From Alcanivorax sp. (GTDB lineage Bacteria > Pseudomonadota > Gammaproteobacteria > Pseudomonadales > Alcanivoracaceae): 35,625 bases of DNA. This document shows, one piece after another, positions 8,065-16,592 of this stretch. Each line of letters opens with the position of its first letter. Positions within the stretch are counted from its first letter, which is position 1. Below the pieces are notes generated by a model that saw only the letters and a program-made list of their open reading frames with translations, was not told the origin of the DNA and did not search any database. The DNA is taken from positions 1 to 35,625 of the forward strand of contig NZ_NVWY01000044.1 of the NCBI RefSeq assembly GCF_002733835.1, given 5' to 3'. The position numbers and the translations under genes were made by a program.

Positions 8065-8706
8065 CTTAGGTTGCCAGCGCAGAAAATTTTCCAGCAGCGT
8101 CAGACCGGCGTCAGCACTTTTTTCCGGGTGGAACTGCACGGCAAACACATTGCCCTGGACAGCCGCAGCAGCAAAAGTCAGGCCGTAGTCGCAACGCCCG
8201 GCCACTGCCTCGTCGGGCAGGCCGGTGACGCAGTAACTGTGCACAAAGTAAAAGCGGGCATGGTTGTCGATCCCCGCCCACATGGGGTGCGCCATGCCCT
8301 GCTGTACCTGGTTCCAGCCCATGTGCGGCACTTTCAAACGGGTGCCGGTATCGCTGAACAGCTCACCGAAAAACGTGACTTGCCCGTCGAAAACACCCAG
8401 GCAATCCACGCCGTTATTTTCTTCACTGCGGGCCATCATCGCCTGCATGCCGACGCAAATCCCCAGCAATGGCTTGCCGGCTTTCGCCACATCCCGGATC
8501 GCCTGATCCAGGCCCGTGTCTTTCAGAACGGCGATGCAGTCACGAATGGCGCCCACACCGGGAAAGACCACCCGGTCCGCCGCGCGGACCTGATCCGGGT
8601 CGCCGGTGATGATGATGGTCTGGCCATTGGCGACCTTTTCCAGCGCCTTGCCTGCGGAGTGCAGGTTACCCATGCCGTAATCAATAACGGCAACGACTTC
8701 ACTCAT
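8056..8706 (-). CDS. hisH: Imidazole glycerol phosphate synthase amidotransferase subunit HisH
   Basis: HisH is a class I glutamine amidotransferase that hydrolyses glutamine and channels ammonia to HisF. The 216-residue product has the full catalytic triad: Cys84 in LGICVGMQ, His193 and Glu195 in FHPEKS. The N-terminus, VAVIDYGMGNLHS, is typical of the family. It lies 23 bp downstream of hisB. The last codons and stop fall inside a repeat shared with the ends of trmL and secB, so the C-terminal Asn is repeat-derived. Confidence 0.97.
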   Translation of the reverse strand: MSEVVAVIDYGMGNLHSAGKALEKVANGQTIIITGDPDQVRAADRVVFPGVGAIRDCIAVLKDTGLDQAIRDVAKAGKPLLGICVGMQAMMARSEENNGVDCLGVFDGQVTFFGELFSDTGTRLKVPHMGWNQVQQGMAHPMWAGIDNHARFYFVHSYCVTGLPDEAVAGRCDYGLTFAAAAVQGNVFAVQFHPEKSADAGLTLLENFLRWQPKIN

Positions 8707-8729
8707 ATTCGGGAGCCTGTGCTGTACGG

Positions 8730-9335
8730 TTACTCGCTTTCGCTGAGGGTACCCTTGGTGGACGGGGTAATACCGTCCATGCGCGGGTCCGGCTCCACCG
8801 CCATACGCAGCGCGCGGCCAAAGGCCTTGAACACGGTCTCAGCCTGGTGGTGCGCATTCTTGCCGCGCAGGTTATCGATATGCAGGGTAATCATGGCGTG
8901 GTTCACGAAGCCCTGGAAAAATTCATAGAACAGGTCCACGTCGAAGCCACCGATGCTGCCCCGGGTGAAATCCACAAACATTTCCAGGCCCGGACGGCCG
9001 GACAGGTCCAGCACTACCCGTGACAGGGCTTCGTCCAGAGGCACATAGGCGTGACCGTAACGGCGCACCCCTTTCTTGTCACCGATGGCCTTGGCGAAGG
9101 CCTGACCCAGCGTGATGCCGATATCTTCCACCGTATGGTGGGCATCGATGTGCAGATCACCCTTGGCCTTGATATCCAGATCGACCAAACCATGACGTGC
9201 CACCTGATCGAGCATGTGCTCGAGGAACGGCAACCCGGTATCCAGTTTGCACTGACCGGTGCCATCCAGACTGATGGTGGCTTGAATCTGGGTTTCCAGG
9301 GTGTTGCGCTCTACGGTAGCGCTTCGCTTGCTCAT
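8730..9335 (-). CDS. hisB: Imidazoleglycerol-phosphate dehydratase HisB (monofunctional)
   Basis: HisB dehydrates imidazole glycerol phosphate to imidazole acetol phosphate in a Mn2+-dependent reaction. The 201-residue product is the monofunctional form, without the histidinol phosphatase domain of enteric HisB. The two metal-binding motifs are [14 protein letters not shown] in the first half and [18 protein letters not shown] in the second. A GGGAGG lies about 6 bp before the ATG at 9335. It is the first gene of hisB-hisH-hisA-hisF, with a TATAAT promoter directly upstream. Confidence 0.97.
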   Translation of the reverse strand: MSKRSATVERNTLETQIQATISLDGTGQCKLDTGLPFLEHMLDQVARHGLVDLDIKAKGDLHIDAHHTVEDIGITLGQAFAKAIGDKKGVRRYGHAYVPLDEALSRVVLDLSGRPGLEMFVDFTRGSIGGFDVDLFYEFFQGFVNHAMITLHIDNLRGKNAHHQAETVFKAFGRALRMAVEPDPRMDGITPSTKGTLSESE

Positions 9336-9362
9336 CTATACCTCCCAGGCATTGGACCGGCT

Positions 9363-9392
9363 ATTATACGCAGCCTGAGAGCCTGTTGACAC
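9363..9392 (-). promoter_or_regulatory. Predicted sigma-70 promoter of the hisBHAF transcript
   Basis: On the minus strand a perfect TATAAT (9363-9368) lies 18 bp after GTGTCA (9387-9392), which matches four of six bases of the -35 consensus. The start would be near 9356, leaving a leader of about 20 bases before hisB. That is too short for a classical histidine attenuator, and I see no run of His codons. Confidence 0.6.
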
Positions 9393-9435
9393 CATTGCAG
9401 CAGCACCGACCACCCAAAACCAGCGGAGTTTCACC

Positions 9436-9756
9436 ATGCCGATCAGCGTTCAGGCCCACCCCCTCTCTCAGGAACAATGTCAGGCCTTTGCCAAGGTACT
9501 GCGTGATGCCCCGCAATACCGCCAGAAGCTGGCCGATGCGGTGACTGAAGGACAAGGACGACTGTTCGCTGCCCACTTCAATGGCCAGCGCGTGGCTATC
9601 GCCCTGATAGAAGAAAACCAGCCGCAGCTGGCCTGGATGGTCGTGCACCCCGCCACTCAGGGGCGCGGCGTGGGCAAGGATTTTCTGCGCCTGATCGGCC
9701 AGCAGCTGGGAGAAACGCTCGCCCTGCCAGACCACTGCCAGGGAACCTCTCAATAA
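9436..9756 (+). CDS. Small GNAT-family acetyltransferase-like protein (possibly PanZ-like)
   Basis: This 106-residue protein has one short GNAT fold. The acetyl-CoA pyrophosphate-binding loop is visible as VHPATQGRGVGKDFL (about residues 75-89, with the Q-x-x-G-x-G pattern QGRGVG), preceded by strand RLFAAHFNGQRVAIALI. It is shorter than most GNAT enzymes and lacks the C-terminal part that usually holds substrate residues. The size and layout resemble PanZ/PanM, the acetyl-CoA sensor that triggers PanD maturation, but no panD is nearby, so that is only a possibility. A GGAG sits about 10 bp before the ATG. It diverges from hisB and converges with the histidine kinase gene. Confidence 0.7.
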   Translation: MPISVQAHPLSQEQCQAFAKVLRDAPQYRQKLADAVTEGQGRLFAAHFNGQRVAIALIEENQPQLAWMVVHPATQGRGVGKDFLRLIGQQLGETLALPDHCQGTSQ

Positions 9757-9778
9757 CGCCTTAGATGCTCAGCGTGGC

Positions 9779-11740
9779 CTATAACTGAGCCAGTGGCAGC
9801 CGGATATGCAGCGCAAAGCCCCGCCCGGGGCCAGCGCTTTGAGCCCACAGAGAACCGCCCACCTGCTCAACCATCACCCTCGCCATGGCCAGGGACAGGC
9901 CAAAGCCTTCCTCATGGTGACGCGACCCCATCACGAAGAACGGCTCGAGAATGTGCTCCAGCTGATCTGCGGTAGCGCCTTTACCCTCATCACGGATGCA
10001 TAGCTCGGCATGGCCCGCCGGCACATCCACCGCGCTGCTGATTTCCACGCTGCCGCCTTCGGCACTGAAGCGCAGGGCATTATCCAGCGCCATGCTCAGC
10101 ACTTCACGCAACTCCCCTTCACAGGCACGCACCTGCAGATTCGGTGAGATCCGGTTGCGCACCGCCACGCCACAGGCCTCTATCCGCGCCGCCTGGTCAC
10201 GCAGAATGGCGTCGAGCATCCACATGGGCTGACAACTGCCCTGCAACGGCGGCTGGTGGCGGTCGGAAAGGTCAAAATAACGCAGCGAGGTGCTGACGAT
10301 CCCGGTGAGGCGCCGCTGCCCCTTGCGCACCATGGCCCACACATCCACCTCTTTCTCACCCGGCCCCTGCCCGGACTGTCCCAGCGAATCGGCCGCACCA
10401 ATCCAGTTGATCGGCGTATTCAGCTCATGGCTGATGTACTGCAGGAACATGGACTTGTCCTGGTTCATCTGTTCGATATCCGCCAGGTGCCGCTCCAGAT
10501 TCTGCTGTGCCTCCACAGACAATTGCTTGCGCTCGCTTTCCAGAAACCGGATCCGGTCGCCCAGCGCCAGTGACAACATCACCACCACCCACAACGCGCC
10601 GAAATGCGGCAAGTAAGGAACAATCACGCTATAAGGAATCAAGCCCAGATTGCCGATGGCATACAGGAACACGGTAAGCAGGAACACCGACCAGGCGAGC
10701 ACATACAAGCGCGCCACCCGGAACCCCTGGCGCCACACCACCCAACCCAGCCAGCTGAACAGCACCACCGTCATCATCACCACCACGGTGGACAGGTGAT
10801 AGGAATAAGGTGGCGGAATCACCCACTGCAGCGCAAACGCCACCCCGATCAGGATCAGGTAATGCTTCAGCAATCGGTCATAGCGCGGAAAGCGCTGGGC
10901 CAGCTGCAGGAACTGGCGCGAATACAATGCCAGCGCCAACCCGCAGGTATAGGTGGTCAGCCAGAAATATTCATTGATCCTGGGGGTCTCCGGCCACAAA
11001 TACTGAAGCCCGAAACCACTGACGCAGATATTGAAAAACAGCACCCCGGCAAGAAACACCACGAAGTGCAGGTGCACATTGTCACGCAGGGACAGAAACA
11101 ACAGCAGGTTGTAAATCAGCATGATCGTCAACGAACCGTAGAACAGCCCCTGCAGCAACTGTTCCAGATAAGTGTATTCCACCAACCCCTTGGCACTGTA
11201 AAGCATGGGCATCATGTTCAATGCGCCCTTGCCCCGGACCTTGATATAGTACTCACTCACCCCGTCAGGCAGTGACTCCAGATTGAACACAAAAGCGCGG
11301 TGATCCATGGGCCGCCGCCCAAAGGGGCGTGTATCCCCCACCGCGTATTCCCGGAACTCGCCACCCGGCTGCGGCACAAACAGGGTCAGCTCATCGAGAA
11401 TGGGGTAACGCTCTACCAGAAACCAGCTACGCCCATCCATCTGGCTGGCATCCAGCTGAAAACGCAGCCAGATGGTGCTTTTGGTAAAACCGAAATTCAG
11501 GGTATTACTGTCACTTTTGTGAAAACGGCTGGCGAACTGATCGCGAATCTGACTCAAGGTCCAGTTGCCCTCCGGGTCCTCCAGCACATCCACCCGGGCA
11601 CCCAACTGAACGCTGTCTCCCGCCGAAACCAGTGCAATGGGCTCGGCACGCACGATGCCCCCTACCAACAACAGCGCCATCACGACAACAACATGGAACT
11701 TTCGCAAACGTTCTTCCCCTAACTTCACAATAACAATCAT
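9779..11740 (-). CDS. 7TMR-DISM sensor histidine kinase (orphan)
   Basis: The order of parts is: signal sequence (to about residue 32), a periplasmic 7TMR-DISMED2-like beta domain (about 35-180), a seven-helix membrane region (about 190-395), a short coiled coil, a dimerisation/phosphoacceptor helix with predicted His438 in YISHELNTP, and a HATPase domain with N-box LDNALRFS, G1 box DEGKG and G2 box GFGLSLAMARV. All motifs needed for autophosphorylation are present. No response regulator is adjacent, so the partner is unknown. The bounds use the first ATG, which has no ribosome site. A TTG at 11707, after GGGGAAGAACG, would give a cleaner signal peptide (RKFHVVVVMALLLVGG) and is equally plausible. 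Confidence 0.88.
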   Translation of the reverse strand: MIVIVKLGEERLRKFHVVVVMALLLVGGIVRAEPIALVSAGDSVQLGARVDVLEDPEGNWTLSQIRDQFASRFHKSDSNTLNFGFTKSTIWLRFQLDASQMDGRSWFLVERYPILDELTLFVPQPGGEFREYAVGDTRPFGRRPMDHRAFVFNLESLPDGVSEYYIKVRGKGALNMMPMLYSAKGLVEYTYLEQLLQGLFYGSLTIMLIYNLLLFLSLRDNVHLHFVVFLAGVLFFNICVSGFGLQYLWPETPRINEYFWLTTYTCGLALALYSRQFLQLAQRFPRYDRLLKHYLILIGVAFALQWVIPPPYSYHLSTVVVMMTVVLFSWLGWVVWRQGFRVARLYVLAWSVFLLTVFLYAIGNLGLIPYSVIVPYLPHFGALWVVVMLSLALGDRIRFLESERKQLSVEAQQNLERHLADIEQMNQDKSMFLQYISHELNTPINWIGAADSLGQSGQGPGEKEVDVWAMVRKGQRRLTGIVSTSLRYFDLSDRHQPPLQGSCQPMWMLDAILRDQAARIEACGVAVRNRISPNLQVRACEGELREVLSMALDNALRFSAEGGSVEISSAVDVPAGHAELCIRDEGKGATADQLEHILEPFFVMGSRHHEEGFGLSLAMARVMVEQVGGSLWAQSAGPGRGFALHIRLPLAQL

Positions 11741-11774
11741 GAATAATGCTACGGTATGGCCAGTGAATCCCCAC

Positions 11775-11783
11775 TGCTATAAT
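11775..11783 (+). promoter_or_regulatory. Extended -10 promoter upstream of asmA
   Basis: TGCTATAAT is a perfect TATAAT (11778-11783) with the TGn extension. No good -35 box is seen 17 bp upstream, which is usual for extended -10 promoters. The start would be near 11790, giving a leader of about 28 bases that contains AAGGAG before the asmA ATG. Confidence 0.6.
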
Positions 11784-11817
11784 CACGGTCCAACGACCAA
11801 CGCGCAAGGAGTGCTAC

Positions 11818-14025
11818 ATGGGACGCCTGTTAAAAATTTTGCTGATCACTTTGTTTGCCATCATTGTGCTATTGGCCATTGCCGTTTTTGTGATCACCCA
11901 GGTGATTGATCCCAACGAATTCAAGCCGGAAATCGAGAAACAGGCACAGGAACAGGCCAACCTGACACTGGACATTCAGGGAGACCTGGCCTGGCAGTTC
12001 TGGCCCTCGCTGGGTGTCAGCCTTGGGCGCACCGAAGCACGCATTGCCGATGACGAGGAATTGTTCGCCGCCCTCGACGAAGCCAGCGTCAGCGTTGCCG
12101 TATTACCGCTGCTGTATGGCCAGGTGGAAATGGACGGCATCACCCTTGCTGGCCTGGATGTAAACCTGGTAGACGGCCCGGATGGCGCCAACTGGGAACA
12201 GATCGGCCCGCAGACCCCGTCGGAAGACACCGCCGTTGAAGAAGAACCCGTGGCCGAAGAAGGCAGCAGCAGCCTGGACATTCCGTTGACCATTCCCCAG
12301 GTCGTCGTCAGTGACGGCAAGGTCCGCTATCGCAACACCGCCGACGGTACCGACATCGTCGTCGAGCACTTTAACCTGAACGCCCAGGACGTGAACCTGG
12401 ACGAGCCTTTCCCACTGCAGATGTCCCTGCGCTATCAGGACCAGAGCGACATGCGCGTGGACATGAATCTGGACACGGTACTGGCCGCCGATATCGACAA
12501 TAACCATTTCGTCCTCAACCCGATGACGCTGGATGCCAATATCGCCGGCGCCACCACCATGCCGGTGGATGTGCATCTGGAACAGAATCTGGACGTGAAC
12601 CTGAACGAGGACACCGTCTCCATCAAGGACCTGCTGCTGCAAGCGGCCGGCACGGAGACCAAGGGCAACATGGACATCACCGCCCTCACCGGCGACATGC
12701 AACTCAGCGGCAAGCTGGCCACCGCCCCTTTCGATGCCAACAAGGTACTGGAAGCCATCGGCGAAGCCCCCATCGAAACCACCGATAGCCAGGCGTTGAG
12801 CAAAATTGCCCTGGACGCCACCCTGGGCGGCGAGCCCGGCAGCGTCATGGCCAGCCCGCTGACCCTGACCCTGGACGACAGCACCCTCAGCGGCAGCGCC
12901 GGCCTGGCCAGCCTGGAAAGTGGTAAGATCATCTTTGACCTGGTGCTCGACAAGATCACCCTGGACGGCTACATGCCGCCTGCCGGTGGCGATAGCGAAA
13001 CCGCCGCAGCCGGTGGCGGCAAAACCGGCGGCACCGCCAGCCTGTCCAGCGACGAGCTGATCCCGGTAGAGACCCTGCGCCCACTGCTGGTGGACGGCAA
13101 ACTGGCCATTGGCACCGTGAAATACGACAGCATTACCGCCAGCGACATGAAATTTGCGGTCACCGCCCAAAATGGTGTCTTGCAGTTAACCCGCGCCACC
13201 GGCAGCACCCTGGGCGGCAGCTTCAGCGCCAAAGCCAAACTGGATGCCTCCGGCAGCACCCCGAAAATCAGCGCCAGCAACACCGTTTCCAGCGTCCAGA
13301 TTCAGCCGCTGGTACAAATGGCTCTGGAGGATGATCTGGCCAAAGGGGTGTTCGACATGACGGGCAGCTACAGCGCCAGCGGCAACAGCGAAAAAGCGCT
13401 GATGAACTCCGCCAAGGGCACCATCGACCTGTCACTGGCTGACACCACCGTGCGCGGCCTGAACCTGTACAGCACCCTGGTTGGCGGCGTGAACGACATG
13501 CTCGGCCAGTTCCAGGGCCTGGCCACCGCCCTGATTCCCAGCCAGGAATCCGGCAAGTTACCCAGCGCCCTGTCCGAGGACACCAAGATTCTCGACCTGA
13601 AATCCAGGGCGCGGCTGGACAAGAACGTGGCGTATCTGGACAGCTTGTCTGCGGTACTGCAAAAAGGCGAAATCACCGGTAACGGCTGGATGAATATCCT
13701 CAACCAGGACTTCGACCTGAAAATCGGCATGCAGTCGCCAGAACTGGGCACTTCCAAGTACCTGACCGGCACCACCTGGCCACTGCGCTGCGAAGGCAAC
13801 CTGGGTGGCAACCCCGCCAAATGGTGTGGCCCGGACAAGGATGGCTTCAAGGACATCGGCAAGCAGGTCGCCGCCAACGCCACCAAGGACAAGCTGAAAG
13901 AGAAATTCGGCATTGACGGCGAAGGTGACACCACCGAAGAAGTCCTCAAGGATGCCGCCCAGAAGAAAGCCAAGGAAGAAGTGAACAAGCAGCTACAGGA
14001 CGGCCTCAAGAAGCTGTTTAATTAA
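11818..14025 (+). CDS. asmA: AsmA family envelope protein
   Basis: This 735-residue protein has one N-terminal membrane anchor (residues 5-28, [20 protein letters not shown]) followed by a long periplasmic part. The AsmA N-terminal signature is clear in [20 protein letters not shown] and [20 protein letters not shown]. The C-terminal third (about 500-690) carries the conserved AsmA-like segment from [11 protein letters not shown] through the [10 protein letters not shown] region to [26 protein letters not shown] linker lies near residue 400. Two Cys (CEGNLGG and WCGPD) near the end may form a disulfide. AsmA-like proteins resemble lipid-transfer bridges between the membranes and affect outer-membrane assembly; the role here is inferred. 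AAGGAG precedes the ATG by 7 bp. It is followed by mutY, as in Pseudomonas. Confidence 0.9.
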   Translation: MGRLLKILLITLFAIIVLLAIAVFVITQVIDPNEFKPEIEKQAQEQANLTLDIQGDLAWQFWPSLGVSLGRTEARIADDEELFAALDEASVSVAVLPLLYGQVEMDGITLAGLDVNLVDGPDGANWEQIGPQTPSEDTAVEEEPVAEEGSSSLDIPLTIPQVVVSDGKVRYRNTADGTDIVVEHFNLNAQDVNLDEPFPLQMSLRYQDQSDMRVDMNLDTVLAADIDNNHFVLNPMTLDANIAGATTMPVDVHLEQNLDVNLNEDTVSIKDLLLQAAGTETKGNMDITALTGDMQLSGKLATAPFDANKVLEAIGEAPIETTDSQALSKIALDATLGGEPGSVMASPLTLTLDDSTLSGSAGLASLESGKIIFDLVLDKITLDGYMPPAGGDSETAAAGGGKTGGTASLSSDELIPVETLRPLLVDGKLAIGTVKYDSITASDMKFAVTAQNGVLQLTRATGSTLGGSFSAKAKLDASGSTPKISASNTVSSVQIQPLVQMALEDDLAKGVFDMTGSYSASGNSEKALMNSAKGTIDLSLADTTVRGLNLYSTLVGGVNDMLGQFQGLATALIPSQESGKLPSALSEDTKILDLKSRARLDKNVAYLDSLSAVLQKGEITGNGWMNILNQDFDLKIGMQSPELGTSKYLTGTTWPLRCEGNLGGNPAKWCGPDKDGFKDIGKQVAANATKDKLKEKFGIDGEGDTTEEVLKDAAQKKAKEEVNKQLQDGLKKLFN

Positions 14026-14061
14026 GAGACGCTGCAGGCTTCACGCAGCCAGCAACACGCA

Positions 14062-14098
14062 GGCGGAGATGGGCAAACGCCCATCTCCGCCGTTTTTT
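14062..14098 (+). terminator. Rho-independent terminator after asmA
   Basis: A perfect 13-bp stem (GGCGGAGATGGGC, 14062-14074, paired with 14079-14091) with an AAAC loop is followed by a T6 run (14093-14098). It ends the asmA transcript just 12 bp before the mutY start, so mutY either has a promoter inside this stretch or depends on read-through. Confidence 0.88.
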
Positions 14099-14110
14099 GT
14101 CCGGAGTGTC

Positions 14111-15187
14111 ATGCCCAGCACATCCCTCACCCCGCAAGATTTCAGCCAGGCCCTGCTCGACTGGTACGACCAGCATGGTCGCCAGGACCTGCCCTGGCAG
14201 CACCCGCGCACGCCTTATCAGGTGTGGGTGTCGGAAATCATGCTGCAACAGACCCAGGTCAGCACGGTCATTCCCTACTTCGAGCGGTTTATGGCGCGCT
14301 TCCCGGATGTGAAAACACTGGCACTGGCGGAGCAGGATGAGGTGCTGCACCTGTGGACCGGGCTCGGTTACTACGCCCGCGCCCGCAACCTCCATAAATG
14401 CGCCCAGCAACTGCTGGAAAACTATCAGGGCGAATTCCCGGATACCGTTGAGGAAGTGGCCACGCTACCCGGCATTGGCCCCTCCACCGCCGGCGCCATT
14501 CTTGCCCAGAGCCGTGGCGTGCGTGCACCGATTCTGGATGGCAACGTGAAACGGGTGCTCGCCCGCCTGCACGCCGTGCCCGGCTGGCCGGGCAAAAAAC
14601 CGGTCGAAAGCCGGCTCTGGGAGCTGTCTGAACACTACACGCCCCGCGCACGGCTGGCGGACTATACCCAGGCGATCATGGACCTTGGCGCCACCCTGTG
14701 TCGCCGGGGCAAACCCGACTGCGCCAGCTGCCCGGTAAACCGAGGATGCGAAGCCCATGCCAACGGCAATCCCCAGGATTACCCCGGCAAGAAACCGAAA
14801 AAGGCCCTGCCAGTACGCACCACCGTCATGCTTATCCTGCGCGACCGTGACGGCCGGGTCTGGCTGGAACAGCGCCCTCAGCAAGGCATCTGGGGCGGCC
14901 TGTGGTGCTTTCCACAAACCGACGATGAGTCACAGATGGAAGACGCCCTGAGAGCCCGTGCTTTCGATGCCCGTGCTGATAGCCAGCCACTGGACCCGTT
15001 CCGGCACACCTTCAGCCACTATCACCTGGACATCGCCCCTCTGGAAGTGGCCGTAGCCCCAGCCGGCACCCGTGACAATGACGGTCGCTGGGTGGACCCG
15101 CAATCTCCCGGCACACTGGGCCTGGCCGCGCCGGTGAAGAAACTGCTGGCAAGCCTCGACGCCCCGCGCCAGTCACGCATGTTATAG
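14111..15187 (+). CDS. mutY: A/G-specific adenine DNA glycosylase MutY
   Basis: MutY removes adenine mispaired with 8-oxoguanine or G. The 358-residue product has catalytic Glu42 ([11 protein letters not shown]), a helix-hairpin-helix ([13 protein letters not shown], about 119-131), catalytic Asp143 ([12 protein letters not shown]), and the iron-sulfur loop with C-x6-C-x2-C-x5-C spacing in [18 protein letters not shown]. The C-terminal Nudix-like domain, which reads 8-oxoG, starts near residue 230 ([20 protein letters not shown]). ATG 14111 was chosen over 14069 because GGAG lies about 5 bp before it, because the earlier codons are the arms of the asmA terminator, and because the family begins near here. 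yggX follows by 32 bp. Confidence 0.96.
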   Translation: MPSTSLTPQDFSQALLDWYDQHGRQDLPWQHPRTPYQVWVSEIMLQQTQVSTVIPYFERFMARFPDVKTLALAEQDEVLHLWTGLGYYARARNLHKCAQQLLENYQGEFPDTVEEVATLPGIGPSTAGAILAQSRGVRAPILDGNVKRVLARLHAVPGWPGKKPVESRLWELSEHYTPRARLADYTQAIMDLGATLCRRGKPDCASCPVNRGCEAHANGNPQDYPGKKPKKALPVRTTVMLILRDRDGRVWLEQRPQQGIWGGLWCFPQTDDESQMEDALRARAFDARADSQPLDPFRHTFSHYHLDIAPLEVAVAPAGTRDNDGRWVDPQSPGTLGLAAPVKKLLASLDAPRQSRML

Positions 15188-15219
15188 TTCACCCACATGT
15201 ACCCGCTTACGGAGTTGCC

Positions 15220-15504
15220 ATGAGCCGCACGGTAATGTGCCGCAAATACCAGACTGAACTGGACGGCCTCAACCGCCCCCCTTTCCCCGGCCCCAAGGGG
15301 CAGGATATCTTCGAGACGGTCTCGAAAAAGGCCTGGCAGGAATGGCTGCACGAACAGACCATGCTGATCAACGAAAAGCACCTGAACGTGATGGACCCAC
15401 AGGCGCGAGCCTTTCTGGACGAGCAACGTGATCGTTTTCTGAACAATGAAAACTACGAAAAAGCCGAGGGATACACCCCGGTTGCTCACGATGCGAACAA
15501 ATGA
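15220..15504 (+). CDS. yggX: Probable Fe(2+)-trafficking protein YggX
   Basis: The 94-residue product matches the YggX family along its whole length: [17 protein letters not shown] with the conserved Cys7, then [30 protein letters not shown] and the C-terminal [16 protein letters not shown]. YggX is implicated in iron homeostasis and in protecting iron-sulfur clusters from oxidation. Its position right after mutY, which encodes an iron-sulfur enzyme, is conserved in gammaproteobacteria and fits a shared transcript. CGGAG lies 7 bp before the ATG. Confidence 0.96.
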   Translation: MSRTVMCRKYQTELDGLNRPPFPGPKGQDIFETVSKKAWQEWLHEQTMLINEKHLNVMDPQARAFLDEQRDRFLNNENYEKAEGYTPVAHDANK

Positions 15505-15516
15505 ACCGCCAATGGC

Positions 15517-15545
15517 TTGACGCATCCGCCTCCAGAAGCTTTAAT
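15517..15545 (+). promoter_or_regulatory. Predicted promoter of tRNA-Phe
   Basis: TTGACG (15517-15522), a 17-bp spacer and TTTAAT (15540-15545) lie directly upstream of the tRNA. The start would be near 15552, a few bases before the mature 5' end. The following stretch is GC-rich (ACGCGCCC), like the discriminator of stringently controlled stable-RNA promoters. The latter point is an inference. Confidence 0.6.
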
Positions 15546-15558
15546 ACGCGCCCTGATT

Positions 15559-15634
15559 GCCCGGATAGCTCAGTCGGTAGAGCAGGGGATTGAAAATCCC
15601 CGTGTCGGTGGTTCGATTCCGCCTCCGGGCACCA
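15559..15634 (+). tRNA. tRNA-Phe (GAA)
   Basis: This 76-nt cloverleaf has encoded CCA. The acceptor GCCCGGA pairs with TCCGGGC. The D arm contains AGCTCAGTCGGTAGAGC. The anticodon stem GGGGA/TCCCC encloses the loop TTGAAAA with anticodon GAA at 15592-15594. The T arm contains GGTTCGATTCC. It lies alone between yggX and the M48 protease gene, with its own promoter and terminator. Confidence 0.97.
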
Positions 15635-15644
15635 TCTTTAAAAG

Positions 15645-15667
15645 GCCTCGCATTGCGAGGCTTTTTT
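15645..15667 (+). terminator. Rho-independent terminator of tRNA-Phe
   Basis: GCCTCGC (15645-15651), an ATT loop and GCGAGGC (15655-15661) are followed directly by T6. The stem begins 11 bases after the CCA end of the tRNA. Confidence 0.9.
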
Positions 15668-15709
15668 CGTTTCTGATCCCGCTACACAACGTCCCTCACC
15701 TGCGCTACC

Positions 15710-16534
15710 GTGAGCAAAAACCTTCACGGCAACCGGGCTCTCATCGTGCATCGTTCGCTCTTGATCATTATTCCCCTGCTGCTTTACGGATGCGACCAGA
15801 CACCCACCGGCCGTGAGCAGCTGGCGCTGGTCCCCGAATCGATGATGGCAGACTTCGGCCAGCAGACGTTTGTGCAGATGCAGCAGCAGTTACCGGTAAG
15901 CGCCAACGAGAGTGCCAACCGGGAAGCACAATGTGTGGCGGAACAGCTCATCCAACGAATTCCCGCCCGTTTTCCCGGGGTCAGCCTGCCGGACACCTGG
16001 GAAGTGGTAGTGTTCGCCGATGCCTCCCCCAACGCCTTTGCCCTCCCCGGCGGCAAGATTGGAGTCAACGAAGGGCTGCTGGAGGTAGCACAAAGCGATG
16101 ATCAGCTGGCCGCCGTCATCGGCCACGAAATCGCCCACGTGCTGGCCAGGCATGGCAACGAACGGCTCACTCAGGAACTTGGCATCAAGGCAGTGTTATT
16201 TGTGATCGGGCTGCTCAGCGAAGGGGATGCAGATACCGAGAATATTCTGCAGGCTCTCGGCGTAGGCGCCTACCTGGGTATCGCCCTGCCGTTCAGTCGC
16301 AGCCATGAGGAAGAGGCCGATCTGATGGGACTGGAGCTGATGGCCAGCGCAGGATTCGATCCACGGCAGAGCACCGAACTATGGAGAAATATGGCCGCCG
16401 CAGGGAGCGCCCAGCCACTGGAGTTTCTCTCCACTCACCCGAACCATGACAGTCGCATCGAAGCCCTTCAGGAACGTATGGGGGCGGTGTTGCCGCTCTA
16501 CCAGCAAGTCACGCCAGTGAACTGCGAACCGTAG
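15710..16534 (+). CDS. M48 family metallopeptidase, predicted lipoprotein
   Basis: This 274-residue product has a lipoprotein signal (hydrophobic LLIIIPLLLYGC, lipidated Cys28) and an M48 zinc-peptidase domain. The HExxH motif is HEIAH (His139, Glu140, His143), and the third ligand Glu lies in SRSHEEEADLMGLELMA, as expected for Ste24p/HtpX-like enzymes. PNAFALPGGKIGVNEGLL at about 107-124 is also typical. It resembles the LoiP/YggG and BepA-type periplasmic proteases that act in outer-membrane quality control; BepA's TPR domain is absent, so a LoiP-like role is more likely. The start is GTG 15710, without a clear ribosome site. Asp follows the lipobox Cys, which can signal inner-membrane retention. 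Confidence 0.88.
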   Translation: MSKNLHGNRALIVHRSLLIIIPLLLYGCDQTPTGREQLALVPESMMADFGQQTFVQMQQQLPVSANESANREAQCVAEQLIQRIPARFPGVSLPDTWEVVVFADASPNAFALPGGKIGVNEGLLEVAQSDDQLAAVIGHEIAHVLARHGNERLTQELGIKAVLFVIGLLSEGDADTENILQALGVGAYLGIALPFSRSHEEEADLMGLELMASAGFDPRQSTELWRNMAAAGSAQPLEFLSTHPNHDSRIEALQERMGAVLPLYQQVTPVNCEP

Positions 16535-16560
16535 GAGCCAAACCGCCAGCGACGAGAATG
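16531..16560 (+). repeat. Possible degenerate REP-like element at the M48 stop codon
   Basis: GTAGGAGCC overlaps the TAG stop of the M48 gene and is followed by CCAGCGACGAGAATGTC. The GTAGGAGC start is shared with the palindrome at 19245-19272, which overlaps the stop of the AraC gene. The second arm is not convincing here, so this may be coincidence. Confidence 0.3.
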
Positions 16561-16592
16561 TCACTTGCAGGTAAGGCCCCGAGACAAGGCCG

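Noticed and set aside
9386..9391. TTGACA as a -35 box for the GNAT gene
   Set aside because: No acceptable -10 box lies 16-19 bp downstream. The same bases overlap the his promoter on the other strand.
9336..9435. Histidine attenuator leader before hisB
   Set aside because: The predicted leader is only about 20 bases, and no run of His codons is seen.
12103..13170. 355-codon open frame on the minus strand within asmA
   Set aside because: Its Gly/Val/Gln/His-rich composition is typical of a shadow frame. The AsmA frame has a ribosome site, a membrane anchor and family motifs.
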